This document shows, one piece after another, positions 1-11,347 of a stretch of DNA of 64,000 nucleotides (position 1 is its first letter; each line of letters starts with the position of its first letter). Below the pieces are notes generated by a model. It was given only the letters and a program-made list of their open reading frames with translations, was not told the origin of the DNA and searched no databases. A program made the translations under genes and the position numbers. The stretch is taken from NCBI GenBank assembly GCA_035772735.1, contig JASDFA010000010.1, forward strand, positions 35,155,501 through 35,219,500, given 5' to 3'. The DNA comes from Datura wrightii (taxonomy: Eukaryota > Streptophyta > Magnoliopsida > Solanales > Solanaceae).

Positions 1-702
1 CTCGATGTAGGCACACTTCACATTCAAAATCACATAAATCACTGACCTTCACTCCCTTCGATTTACACAACTTGATCACATCACTGCTCCTACAAAGGTG
101 GGACTGATTCAACGTTTCTGCACCATTGATCAGTATTCATTTTTCCCCTGCTAAAGTAAGTATACTTGGTGTAAAATAAAATCTTGTTTCTTCCTTCTCA
201 TCATTTTACTGTTCTCGAAGTAAATTGAATAATGGCTGCTATGAATTTTGATGGGGGTAGAGGCCTAGTAATCCCCAAACATTTGTTACAATGGCTAAAT
301 TACTACATGGGTTTTTTAGCTAAAGATTGAATGGATCAGATGTAGGTGAGGTAAGGTGCACGACCCAATCGATGACCCATTGTACCATATAATGGCTCAT
401 TGATTGGGTCGTTGGGACTGCTCAGGGATCCCAAATCATAGTCTCACAATGACTAATTCAACGGACCGTTTGTTCACCTAACGGATCATTGAAACTAGTC
501 GTTGTGTCGAGTGCTGTAACCTAAGCCTTGTACTCCCTTCGCACAGACTTTTTAGATGGACCATTGAATTTTACAATAGACCATTGTACTTGCTCGTAGA
601 ATCATTGGACACTTTCTGTAATTTGATGCAATGATCGCGAAATGGGTCATCATTTTCTACAACGACCCGTACTGAAGGTCGTCTGTTTGATAGAACCCCA
701 AT
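1..702 (+). mobile_element. Element I: non-coding remnant upstream of the PTP pseudogene
   Basis: No credible coding sequence is seen here. By position it precedes the decayed PTP-like ORF of the same plus-strand Tat/Athila-like element, where related elements carry a spacer between pol and that ORF. The part at 355-680 is rich in short words that recur in both orientations (variants of GACCCATTG and AACGGACCGTT). It includes a strong foldback at 361-411. Assignment to element I is inference from order and from similar words in its LTR. Confidence 0.45.
361..411. repeat. Near-perfect 21-bp inverted repeat
   Basis: Arms at 361-381 and 391-411 are reverse complements except at two positions, around a 9-base loop. 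The outer ten bases of each arm, CGACCCAATC and GATTGGGTCG, pair perfectly. It would fold into a long stem on either strand. Confidence 0.8.
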
Positions 703-768
703 GTGGCTTGTCCTATTTTTGTGAATCTAACAATGTGTCTCCCAGGTAAAATAACTTCAACAGGAAAC

Positions 769-2936
769 ATGAAGCAACAGGAAGATTCCACATGGAAGGA
801 AATTGCTAAAAGGCAGCAGCTCCGTGATGAGTCAGAATCGGACAGTTCTAGTGGTTCGGAGGTGCACTACAACATTGAAACCTTTGATGAATCTCTGGTT
901 ACAACTAGGGCCAAGTCAAAAGCCAAGAAGCTCAACGGCTACTACCTCAACTCCCCAGTCTTAAGAGGGAGGTGAAGAGGCTAAGTCTGATGGTGACAAC
1001 CCTCCTGTAGATAATGCAGAGGAGGGCAATGATGATGTTGAGGATTCGGGGGATAATGATACTGAGGCAGAGCAGTCCGGTAACAAGGAGAGTCGTGCTG
1101 AAAAGTCTGGCGAGCAGGTGAAGGATTCTGACTCATCACGACTCTAAGGTGTTACAGGGCTCTACGGTATGTACACGGAAAGGTCCAAAAGGTGGTTTGT
1201 ACAGGGCTCTAGGGCGTGTATTATGTAGGGCTCGCTCTTAATGAGAAAGGGAATCCCAACCGTAGTATTCAAGAGGAGTCCAAGATTCAGATCAATGCCC
1301 TGAATGAAGTACCAGAGCTCAGAAGGTTCTTCGAGGGCTACAACATGTATTAGATGGCCAAGATTCTAGGAAAATACAACATGGAGATGGTGTGTGAGTT
1401 CTACGCAAATTACGATTGCACCCTGGAGAAAAAGGCCCCCTCAAAGAACGCATTAAGAAGGAGCCCGTGCTAGACTCTGTCAGGGTAAGAGCTATCCCAT
1501 TCGACATATCTGAGTGGAACATCACCAGGGTCTTGATGGGTGGTGACTATATAGTGCTGACCCGAACTACTGAATATGACTACCGGATAGATTCAATGAT
1601 GGGGATCAGAAAATTGAGCACCGAGGATAAATTGATGCACTTTCAGTGGATCACAAATATTATTGTTGAGGATAAGGAGGGAGCAGAATGGGTCACAGGC
1701 AGGAAACTGATTTACAAGGCTTCCTTGAATTTTTTGGCCAAGTCATGGTGGTCAATTATCTGACATCTGCTCGCGTCTAGAGTGAATGATAATGTTTTGA
1801 GCACAAATAAGGCAGCTTTAGTGGCATGCATTATGTCTGAGTACCTGCTGAACATTTCCTAGATTATCTCCATAGAGATTCGGGATCGGGCATTCAAAGA
1901 TCACACTACACATCCCTTCCCGAGCCTGGTTTATTAGTTATACATGGAGTCTGGAGTGCCTATCTTCCCAGATATTGATCATATGATTACAAACATCAAG
2001 ACGACGAACATAACATTGATTAAAGATGATCTAAATCAGGTGGCTAGGGTCGGAGTTCCATTTGGTGGACCCAAATTGAGTGAGAATGCACCGAGATGAG
2101 GTGAGTAGGGTGACACATCCGGCCAAGTTGAGCAGTCCATGGAGTTTCCTTCCACTCGAGCTGATGATGCCACATCAGCCACTCCTATTCCTTTAGGTAG
2201 CATAGCCCATTCCATTCTCACTGGATACTTGCTGGTCCCAGAGATTGACATGAGAAAAATGGCCAAGAGATTGAAAATTGCAAAGCGAAAGATTGACATA
2301 TTACTCGAGCAAGTTAAGTCGTGGGTTTAAAAAGAAATAGAAGATGCAGCATGGGGGTTACACATGAGATTTAGATGCATTTGAGGTATGCCTCAACCAG
2401 TTCCGATCTGATGCTTAGACCTGGGACTTGGACGCAATAGAGAGAGAGCTAGAAGCATTGAGAGCCTTCGTGCTATAGTTATCATCCACACCTACTCTTC
2501 TTTTACCATCACAGGATTAATCAGTGATAGAGGAGGACCTGGATGTAGAGATTCCTTAGTTCTTTGACCTCAAGCTAGCCCTGCGTTAAAAAGGCAAAAA
2601 GAAGCGGGCCATCGAGGGAGCGGAGGATGAGGAAAGAATAAAATAAAAACAGGAAAAGCGGGCATTGAAAGCTTCCATCAAAGAAAGCTGACACACTGTC
2701 GATGCGCATTAGAGAGAGATACTAGAGCGGGTGAAAGGTGCTGGCAGCTCTAGTGTATGTGTGGTGCTCAAGGAGAGTGGGGGCACAATTAATTCCCTCG
2801 TGCGGACAGCTTCAGAGAATGCACAAGCAATAGCTGATGCTACTGCTACACAAGCTGGAATTGTGACTGAGACTCTATCTACTGAGGATTCAAGGGTTGC
2901 ATCTGCAGCCCCCATTGACCAGACCACTGGCGTCTA
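769..2936 (+). pseudogene. Decayed PTP-like ORF of element I (putative plant transposon protein)
   Basis: Reading-frame fragments run in order on the plus strand and resemble the accessory ORF found after pol in Athila/Tat elements. The first (from 769) is lysine- and serine-rich. After a frameshift near 960 an acidic stretch follows to about 1135. Next comes a block around 1381-1420 with the motif EFYANY, matching EFYANW in the intact copy at 29079-30311. An open stretch at 1416-1763 then covers the conserved core, and 1764-2120 continues it with stops. The tail to 2936 is lysine-rich, then Ala/Thr/Ser-rich. Several stops read as TAG where CAG is likely ancestral. The function of this family is unknown. 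It is clearly dead, and more diverged than the other three copies in the window. Confidence 0.6.
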
Positions 2937-4428
2937 GGACGCCTAGGTATGTCCCTATTCTTGTGTTTTACTTTTTGAATGCATCGAGGATGCCACATAA
3001 TTTTTTTTGATGGGGGTAGTACTTGATTTTTATTGAACATAACTCAAGGGTTTTTCTTGTCGGATGTCTTTTTCCTCGGGTGTTCTTTATCTAGTAGAAC
3101 CAACATGTTTAGGGTTGTTGTTTTATTTTGTTTTGTTGGTTAACTGGAAGAAAAATAAGAGGCGTAAAAGCAGCCAAACAAAGAATATGATGAACTGATT
3201 TTGTGATGTATGCTAAAATGACACCCCTCCTAAATTTAATGCTTTTGTGAGACGTGACTAGTTTGGATCTTTTTATGGCATCATAGGTATCTCTAGGATA
3301 ATTAATGCCTAAGTTGTGCATGAACCTAGTGGTTGGAATTTATCCGTGCAATCAATTGCTTGTGTGAGTAAGGCATAGAGTTTGTTCGGCTGTGTGTGTC
3401 AATCTAGAACATTCCTGGTCGGTCATACCGAGGTATAGGACTGGAGATTAGGAAAGGATCATAGGTCATTTTTTATGAATAGTCCACTTTAGATTTAAAA
3501 GACCTACCTAATAGAAATAAATATCCTTTGATCCCAATTTTGAGCTAAAATTGAAAATTCTTTTTGTTGTTTAGCCAATTCACCTTCCTACTTTGATTAT
3601 AATAAACCTGGTTTTGCCTTGGTCCCTCCTTGGACATTGTGAACCTCAACTCAGGCAAATTTCCTAAGTTGAGGGTGGCTATTATAGGGGTGAATAAGAA
3701 GAGTATGGTGGAAAATAATTGAATAATGCCAATAAAATGCGGGTGCGTTGTGCATGATGAAGTCTGAAATTGAATTCATTGAAAAAAAGAGCAAGAAAAA
3801 AAAGGAGAAATGCTTGAAAGAAGGAAAAATGCACTCGTAGTTGCAAAAGAAAGTAATAGAAGAAGAAAGCAAGGGAAAAAGGGAGAGAAGTGAAAAATTG
3901 GTTAAGTAGAGCAAAGTTACCATATTTACCATACCCAACACCGAGCCTACATTACAAGCTAAAAAAAACTCCTATAGTGATCCTAGTTCAACTGTCTGAA
4001 AATCGAGGTATTGAACGTAAAGGAAAGCTTATGGTATTGTATGCGCACAGTTAGAATTTCTTTGTGAGTGTGAGTGAGTTCTTTCCCAGTCCCAAGATAA
4101 ACATTGTCATAATCATATATATATGTATGTGTGTATGTGGGACTTCTTTGTGGTGAGGGCACATGATTGCATGTGTTGAATCCTAGCTACCTAGGGGAAA
4201 TTTTAGTTGTGTGTTCTAGGTTGTGTAGTGATAATATGATGCCATCCTTTGATCCTATTGTGTCATGTTGAGAAGTGCTGAATCGTCACACCAAGTTCTA
4301 TTTTAACCCGGTAGGAGGGAGTTTGATTGAGTGAACATCTTGTATGTTTTGTGAGTTCTAGTTAAGTGTCTCCATGGGTTGATTGTATTTTGTTTACCTG
4401 AGGACATGCAAACATGCTAAATTGAAGG
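2937..4428 (+). mobile_element. Element I: 3' untranslated region and PPT region
   Basis: This AT-rich stretch has no gene. It shares landmarks with the 3' UTRs of elements B, D and E read on their own strand: a purine-rich block at about 3780-3895, a phrase like CTACATTACAAGC followed by AAACTCCTATAGTGATC near 3950, and GTGAGGGCACATG near 4153. At the end, TGTTTACCTG (4391-4400), AGGA (4401-4404) and CATGCAAACA (4405-4414) form the pre-PPT foldback discussed in the findings, 14 bases before the LTR. The polypurine tract itself is eroded (ATTGAAGG). Confidence 0.6.
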
Positions 4429-6139
4429 TGTTGATATTCTGTGAATTTACGACACTAATGGCGCTTAAAACCCTGTGAATATGCATGGATTTAGGTGCAT
4501 TTATGTGGATATGACGCGTTTTGGTAGTTTTGCAGGTAAAATGGGCCGTGGGTGTCAAAACTAAGAAAAAGGACAAAACAAAGGAAAAATTCCTAAGACG
4601 AGCTGTACTACGAACCACTGGTCCTTACCAGGGGTTGTCCTAGTCAGCCGTTCCATTCAATTCAGTGAAATTGTTAAGTAGAGTACCAAGCAACAATTGA
4701 AACCCACAAATCATATGAGCTTACGACGGACCGTCCTGATCGGTCGGGGGTTAAAATAGAGAGAATGTCAAAATGAAGTTTCATGCGACGGATGGTTCCT
4801 ATGGATCATGGGAACTTTCAACGGACAGTCCAGTTCGGTCATGGAAAGAATCAGAGAAGAATGATTAAGAGTAGGTTGCATCCAACGAACAGACATAATG
4901 GGCCGTACCTTCTAAGGACAGGTCGTTCTGAGGACCCATACCTATAGGATTAGAACCATGTTCAGGAGGTTAGGAAACAACGGACCCGACCAACGGCTCT
5001 TAGGATCTCACAATGAGCCGTTGTTTGAAGCCAGATGCTGAAAGAAGATAAGTTTGAGGGGAGCAACTACTGGGACAATGAACACCCTAACGGCCCCTTG
5101 ATGCTACCAACGGACTGTGGTAGCAGCCACCAGAATCCTAGTTTATTTAGGAAAGGATTTGTTTCATGTCTATAAATATTTTATGTAGGTTTATTTTATA
5201 GTATATGCAATTTTTACAACTTTGGATTATATTATTGGAGTTATTGATTAACATCAAGGTTCAAGAAAGAAGTTTTATAATTTTGTTCTTGATTTTGAGA
5301 ATTAAAACAATATTGGAGTATTGTTCTTCGGCTTTTATTGATTTATTCAATACGTGTGGTTTCTTCTACAAATCATTGTAAGTTGCAATTTATGATTTTT
5401 TTCTCTAATTTATAATTGTGATTATTCAAGCATGCGTAGCTAAACCCATAACTAGGATTGTTGGAACCATGATTAATTAACACACATAGGTAAAAATACT
5501 TAGTGAATCTTGAACGGGGTTTATGCATGTATTGTTTTTCCATCCATTTTAATTATTTCTTATCAGTTTCAAATTTTAGAATTTGCTTTCTTCTTACTCA
5601 CCGTACCAAGGGAGTAGTGAATGGGAAAATGGATTAACAACAGAGATTTGAGGCTATCAACCCTCATTTAATAGCTTGACCTTGTTTGGGAATAGCTAAT
5701 TCGATTTTATGGGTAAGGGTTATTTAAGTATACATCCACATACGGACCAAGTTGCATGGTGATAATCATCTAAATAGGGGACCAACCATTTAGGTGAAGT
5801 TAACTTACATAAATTTCATGCTAAGTACCGGAATAGATCACTAGTATAAAACACCTCATGGTTATGAAGTCATGGGGAACACAATCCTAGCCAACTCACT
5901 TATTGAATACAATCTATTTTAAATCAAGGATCAACTCATTGTTTTCTACTGATTTTCATTATTTTGTGTTTCAATACTTCCCCTGTAGGAATTAAGTAAG
6001 CCAATAGTCTTAGCTGAACGCATTTACTAAAGTTCTTATCATATTCCTCATGGGATTTGACCCCAACCCTGGTTGGGTTCTATATTTGACATTGATTGCT
6101 TTATATCTCATTACGAGGTATAATTTGGGCGACATCACA
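4429..6139 (+). repeat. Element I: 3' LTR (Tat/Athila-like)
   Basis: The LTR begins TGTTGATATTCTG right after the PPT region and ends about ...GACATCACA, giving the TG...CA termini of LTRs. A TATA box (TATAAATA) lies at 5171-5178. Upstream of it, 4610-5130 is studded with GGACCGT/ACGGTC-like words in both orientations. The end, with CATGGGATTTGACCCCAACC then TTGGGTTCTATATTTGAC, is the typical U5 of Tat/Athila LTRs. The 5' copy lies outside the window. The exact right end is uncertain by a couple of bases because of the CACA repeat. Confidence 0.65.
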
Positions 6140-7101
6140 AATCTGAGGTAGTTTAGGCCCTTTTTCATTTTCAAAATTAGGGCTTTGGAGAAATTGAGTG
6201 ACCATGCTTTTGATTGAAGTAGGGACATAAGGTTGAAAGGAACCCTCGTTGATAGACCCACATACTTGAATTGATTAATCTCCAACTGAAATTGAAACCC
6301 CACTTGATTCTAGAAGAAACTTGAGGAAGAACCCTAGGATTTCTTGAGAGATCTTGAGGGACTTGGTTCATCAATTGAGAGTGTTAGGAGCGTAATGGGT
6401 GTTCTAGGGTGAGTAATACCCTTAATACACTTTTTTCCATGCTTAAAACGACATAATTTAGGACCTAGGAGTTTAGGATTTATGAAAATGCCCTTAATGA
6501 AAATTCTAGAAAATATACACTGTCAGTCGTCACGACTCTTACCATGAATCATACCATGAAGTGATGACTCGTGGCCACCTCCCGTTTTCACCACTGGTCA
6601 TAGTACTGGTTCCTAAATATCATACCACGGACGCCCACAACGAGTCGTTACATATCAACAAAGTTTGTTTGGCCACCCATTGTCACAGAGCCTAACTCTC
6701 ACTTTTCCTAAACTTTTCTGCGGTTACAAATCATGACTCATGGTTTCCTACCACAAGTTGTAACACTACTCGTGACAACACACCTGTACACAAAACTTCC
6801 AAACCACGACCCTTATCGCGACTCGTTGTTCCCCACAATGAGTCATACCACAATCCGTCCTTTTTGACCTTAGCTTCCTAGTGCTCTCACCACAAATCCT
6901 GACCAATATTCATACCCACTCACCATGACTCATGGTGTGACTCGTGGTCTGGAAATCCAGCTTCAGAATTCCACCACAACTCATCCCACGGTCATTACTT
7001 CTCTCCAAGAATCATACCACGAGTCTTTCTGAGGCAAAAATACAATATTGAACTCACTTTCAATTCTCTCATCTAGTCTTAGAAACTTTCGGGCTATTAC
7101 A
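6140..7101 (-). repeat. Element J: partial Tekay-like LTR
   Basis: Read on the minus strand it starts TGTAATAGCCCGAAAG, a Tekay-type LTR start, and is homologous to the LTR of element G (55901 onward). Both pass through many copies of a CACGAGTCGTGG-like word and then a phrase like CCTAAACTATGTCATTTT (here near 6450-6470). The distal part is missing where it meets the end of element I's LTR at 6139. No coding sequence is present. Confidence 0.6.
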
Positions 7102-7262
7102 CGCTGGCTGATGATGTAGTTAGGGCTTGCAACCTTTGAAGGGACTGAGGGCGATGTCCACCACTGGACCTCTGTTGAGAGTACCCACAGCTCCCTATCC
7201 TGGCCCTCTTGTCCTCTCCTTCCTTTTCCTTCATCTGTTCTACCTTTATCTACTAGGCGTAT
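7102..7262 (-). pseudogene. Element K: fragment of Tekay-like gag
   Basis: Reverse-complemented, this short piece aligns by eye with the gag of element F at about 54800-54950. Shared landmarks are AAGAGGGCCAGGA, CAGAGGTCC with GTGGACATCG, and CATCATCAGCC. It is the linker between the gag core and the zinc knuckles. It abuts the start of LTR J, so J either inserted here or was joined by deletion. It is too short to be functional. Confidence 0.5.
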
Positions 7263-7292
7263 ATCATCAATCGGGAAATATCTATATCACTA

Positions 7293-8747
7293 ATAAGCAT
7301 TCACACATGGGCATGTACACACAATTTCACTCTCTCTCCCAAAAGAATTCACATGCATCATGTCGTGACCCATAAGCTTGCCCTTAGTGTATTACTCCAC
7401 TAATATAAAGAAGTGCGATGTAAGATCACGTAGGACTTTAATGGGTTGTAATGGAAGCTATGGAACTAGTAAATATTGGATTAGCCAATAATAGCCACTA
7501 GCATCCTTAAGCGGCTTTTCAACACATCCCATCACTCATGGACATTGTTTCTCTTTTTTTTTTCATCATCCCATTCTTGATGGTTTACTTTAGTATGACC
7601 CATTTCATTAAGCACACTTGACACAACAACAAAGATTTTTCATGCACCTTCATTATCGTTTATTTATAGCAAGTGCACCTTCAACCTTTTCTTTTCTTCC
7701 CTCACTCTGCTTTTCTTTTTCTTTTCACCATTCTCACTCTTTGACACTTTGGGAAAATGATTTTCTCTTCTTAAGCGCTTAAGAGTTTTGTATAGACTTT
7801 ACAGCTAATGAAAAGAAGGAATTAAGCTCGGTTTACACCTTTTGACACAAAAGAAAGAAATAATCGGCTAAAGGCTCAAAGGGATGACTCGGGTATACAA
7901 TCACAGAAAAAGGGGGGTATGACAAGGAAAAAATAGAAACTCTCGGTTAAAACAAAGAAATGCCTACATCCTTTCCTACAATACACCTCCTTCATTTCAT
8001 TTTGTACACACACCAGGCAAGTTCTAGACACTTCACAATAGCATGGAATAACAACACCTCACTTCACACTTTTTGCACATGCTCAATTCAAGATGTATTC
8101 ACAGACTCTTCAATCAGCTAATTACATGAATTCAAACATTAAGCCTCAATCACACTGAATCGATCTCTATAGCCTAGGTATCTCAACATATTTACAAATT
8201 TGCATGCTTTCATACGAATCACCTTTGCATTTTGAATATCATGTACAATACGCAACCAAAATTTCGCAACCATAGAGTAACTACAGGTTTCGGGTTGCAA
8301 TCCACCAAAGAAAAACTAAAAATTAATCGAAAAAATCTGCTCCTAACGACTACATTTCCCTTAAGACGGTCGTCATCCATCCATCATAGGGAACAGTCAC
8401 TAGCTATGACTTCGGTTCAATGGGACTAATTCTCCGTAAAAGAACCGAAAACAAATGCTGAGAAACCCAAAATTTAAAAGTTGAAAAATTTGCAGAATAT
8501 CGATCATTTCGATAGACAAAGAAAAAATTATGTACAAAATATTTTAAAGAAATTTTTTTTTTTAAAAAAATATCGATCATTTCGATAAACAATAATATTT
8601 ACAGAATCAGCTGGCAACATTCAACAACACACATCAATTTACAAATACAGAACAACACTTAAACAATTCACACATCACAGGGATAAACAACATACACAAT
8701 AACAGAGGAGAACATACAAACAAAACAGCCCAGCCCAGCACCTAACT
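7293..8747 (-). mobile_element. Element B (Athila): 3' UTR segment left of insertion A
   Basis: This segment is homologous, base for base over long runs, to the 3' UTRs of E (18880-20390) and D (45500-46970). Landmarks are CTCTCCCAAAAGAATTCACA near 7330, the T/C-rich tract at 7550-7760 (a purine tract on the sense strand), and the AGACGGTCGTCATCCATCC block near 8362. It carries two TATCGATCATTTCGATA palindromes. B's own 3' LTR and the last part of its UTR are missing: homology fades left of about 7293. It stops at TAACT (8743-8747), the target site of A, and resumes at 28987. Confidence 0.75.
8498..8587 (-). repeat. Paired TATCGA palindromes in element B 3' UTR
   Basis: TATCGATCATTTCGATA occurs at 8498-8514 and again at 8571-8587. 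Each has 6-base arms TATCGA/TCGATA around TCATT. The same pair lies at matching places in E (20094-20110, 20171-20187) and D (46685-46701, 46762-46778). Confidence 0.85.
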
Positions 8748-11331
8748 TGTTATACCCCGAAGAATTCCCGGCACCTAAATGACCTATTCGCATGTTGGTT
8801 AAGCATATTTGAAGGCCATACGTGCTGGAGAAAGGCCCGGGAAAAGATCGGACGAGAAACCTGTCGAACCATCGCGGAAGGGCCGAGGCAGAACCCCTCC
8901 GCGATGGCAGCGTGTCACGGAGGTGAGGCCTCCGCGTTGGCTCCGTGACACGTTGGCCTTGTCCAGGCCCAAGTATATAAAGCCCCACTTCGGTTTATAT
9001 TAGAATTAACTCATATAAATTTCCAGAAAACAGAGAGCAAACGCAGAGAAGGAAAAAGGATCGAAGAAATAATATAATTTTCGTCCGATTACGCTGCTAA
9101 ACGTTGTCCAAACTCAAATTAACTCCAGATACTGAGGTATTTAGCAGCAGAGAGCATTCCTACGGATTCAGTTTCGTGAAATACGGCCGACGAATCGTCG
9201 AGCCACCGAGCTAAGGTAAGTGGAATTGCTCTAAACTAGTGTCTATGTGTTCCTAGCTGTGAAGTGAATATTTCTCCCTTCTGGACCTCTGAAAAATAGC
9301 GAGTTTTCGACCGTCTTTCGATAAGCCTAAGTTTAGGCTATACACTATATCGAAAGTAATGTTGCTCTTTAAAATAAAGCTGTATTTAATATTAATTGAC
9401 ATATTTATGAATGCAGTTGCGAGAAAATAGCTGAAGTACCGGCCGAGCATCGTCCGACAGACGAATAGTTCAAGGATAAGGTATGTAAAGCTAGTTTCCT
9501 CGGCAAGTTAAGTAATATCGGTACAATACAGTAATTTAAAGGCCAGTAGAATGTTCAGAAGTCATGTGTTACGTTTATTACGAATGTTGGTACGATATTA
9601 GAAGTATCGAGTTATAACTTGCGTGAAACTTACTAGTACGACATAGATTTTAATGCAAGTGTTAGAAACTGCACAGCATGCTCAGTATGTGATGTAATAC
9701 GAAATGTTAGGATATCATTGTATTTAGTTGGAACCCAGTAAAGTGATGTAATATCTGTAAGACATCTCAGAAATAGAATGATAAGTTGAAATGAAGTCAG
9801 AAAGCATGTTAGGAATAGTAAATAATGTTATTATAGAAATTCAGTATACAGCACAGTTTTCAGCAGAAACACTATATCTTGTCCAGCATTAGCCCCAGTA
9901 CAGTCCGGCAGAAGACTATATTTATACATATATATTATTTCCAGCTTCAGCATGTATTAAGTACGTACATATTACTATCACTAGTTCAACATATAATATA
10001 TACAATACTTTACCACTATTAGCCCCAGTATGTGTCATATGCAGACAGTATTACTAGTTGAGACCATTGTATTGTTTGGGGTTGGACTACCTAGCATCCA
10101 TGACCGCCCCAGGGTTGATAGCTGTATCGACTCGTCCGCCAGAGGACGAGGATACGTCGCTCTACGGAGTGGCATGCCGTCCCACAGGGGACGAAGATGG
10201 GATGCCAGTTTTCCCCATATTATGCCTTGGTCGGCTCTTACACACCCCTGTCGAGCGGATACGCCCGGGTGTTGATTCAGGAGTCCTCCGGACTCAGGTG
10301 CAGTTATAGTCAGGGGCTCAGCGAGCCCAAGTGCATACCCAGGGGACCGGCAGGATGCTTACGAGGTTATAGGAGATGGGATGACCGGGGTAGGGGTGTA
10401 GATTCTGTGCTGGTTGTACCTCCCGGCTTATGGGGGTCGAGTAAGGTTTGTGTGTGCTATGTTATGTTATGATATGTTATACCGTGTTACAGTAGATACG
10501 AGTAGATCGATAGTAGAACGCTAAATCCTCAGGTATGACTCCTACTCCTTCCAGTATAATTAAGAAAAGGTATGACTTACATTATCAGGTAGTTAATCTA
10601 TTTCTACCTACTTCAGTTTCACCAGTTATATTATTGTTTTTCAGATATCTCTTTCAGTTATTGCTTTACATACTCAGTACCAGCGGTACTGATGCCCGGT
10701 GGGGTGCTGCATTACTTGCCTGCAGGTACTCATAGACGAGCAGGCGATACCACGTGATTCCTGTCAGCGATCGAGTATTCAGCTCCTGTCATCCGGAGAC
10801 TGAATTCCAGGGGTGTATTTCATTTTCTTTTGTTGTATAGTACGGGTAGGTCGGGGCCCTGTCCCGATCATTTCTACTGCTATTCCTAGAGGCTTGCAGT
10901 CTGTATATGTTCCCCTGTGGTCAGATGAGCCGATCGTGTGAGGCCGTGCATTTGTTTAGCTGTTAGTACTTCTGTTTCTTCATGTTGGCCGTGTGGGGCC
11001 ATAGCTTGACAGTAGTGGTGACCTTGCCGGTCACGTAGCTTTCTAGTATTCTATGGTTAAGTTACAGATAACTAGACAGCATGGTGGCCTTGTCGGCCCG
11101 CATAGGTTTCCCCTAAATTGATATGTTTTTGGTCAGCTGTTAATACAGGTACAGAAGGCTATAGGCCAATGGGCCGGGGGCTGTGTTTACAGCCGTTATA
11201 TAGCCCTTTGTTTCCAAAAATGTGAGTTAGAGCCAGCCAGGCACCAGATGTGCCCAGGCTTAGCAGTCCAGCAGTTCAGGTCCTAGTAGGGCACCAGGTG
11301 CCAGTCATACCCCCCAAGGCGGGGTATGACA
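8748..11331 (+). repeat. Element A: 5' LTR
   Basis: TGTTATACCCCGAAG...GGGGTATGACA, with TG...CA ends. U3 is short: a GC-rich inverted-word module (8869-8952) sits about 22 bases before the TATA box TATATAA at 8974-8980. Downstream are splice-donor-like sites AAG|GTAAGT (GT at 9216) and AAG|GTATGT (GT at 9481). The remaining 2 kb is non-coding; short open frames at 10030-10735 are shared with the other copy (27686-28412) only because the LTRs are repeats. Confidence 0.9.
8869..8952. promoter_or_regulatory. U3 inverted-word module of element A, upstream of the TATA box
   Basis: Two foldbacks in a row: CCATCGCGGA (8869-8878) pairs with TCCGCGATGG (8898-8907), and CGTGTCACGGAG (8911-8922) pairs with CTCCGTGACACG (8941-8952). 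Between the second arms lies GGCCTCCGCGTTGG. The same words occur in the Athila LTRs of this window. A promoter or silencing role is inferred from position only. Confidence 0.75.
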
Positions 11332-11335
11332 AACT

Positions 11336-11347
11336 TGGTATCAGAGC
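11336..11347 (+). other. Primer binding site of element A (tRNA initiator Met)
   Basis: TGGTATCAGAGC begins five bases after the end of the 5' LTR. It is complementary to the 3' end of plant initiator tRNA-Met, the usual primer of Tekay/chromovirus elements. Confidence 0.9.

Noticed and set aside
10030..10735. Overlapping plus-strand frames at 10030-10735 (repeated at 27686-28412)
   Set aside because: They lie inside LTR copies of element A, overlap in several frames, and show no protein-like pattern. The two copies are similar only because LTRs are duplicates.
11336..11347. tRNA-like sequences at 11336, 35539 and 53871
   Set aside because: They are only 12-base primer binding sites complementary to tRNA-Met ends, next to LTRs; no cloverleaf or tRNA gene is present.
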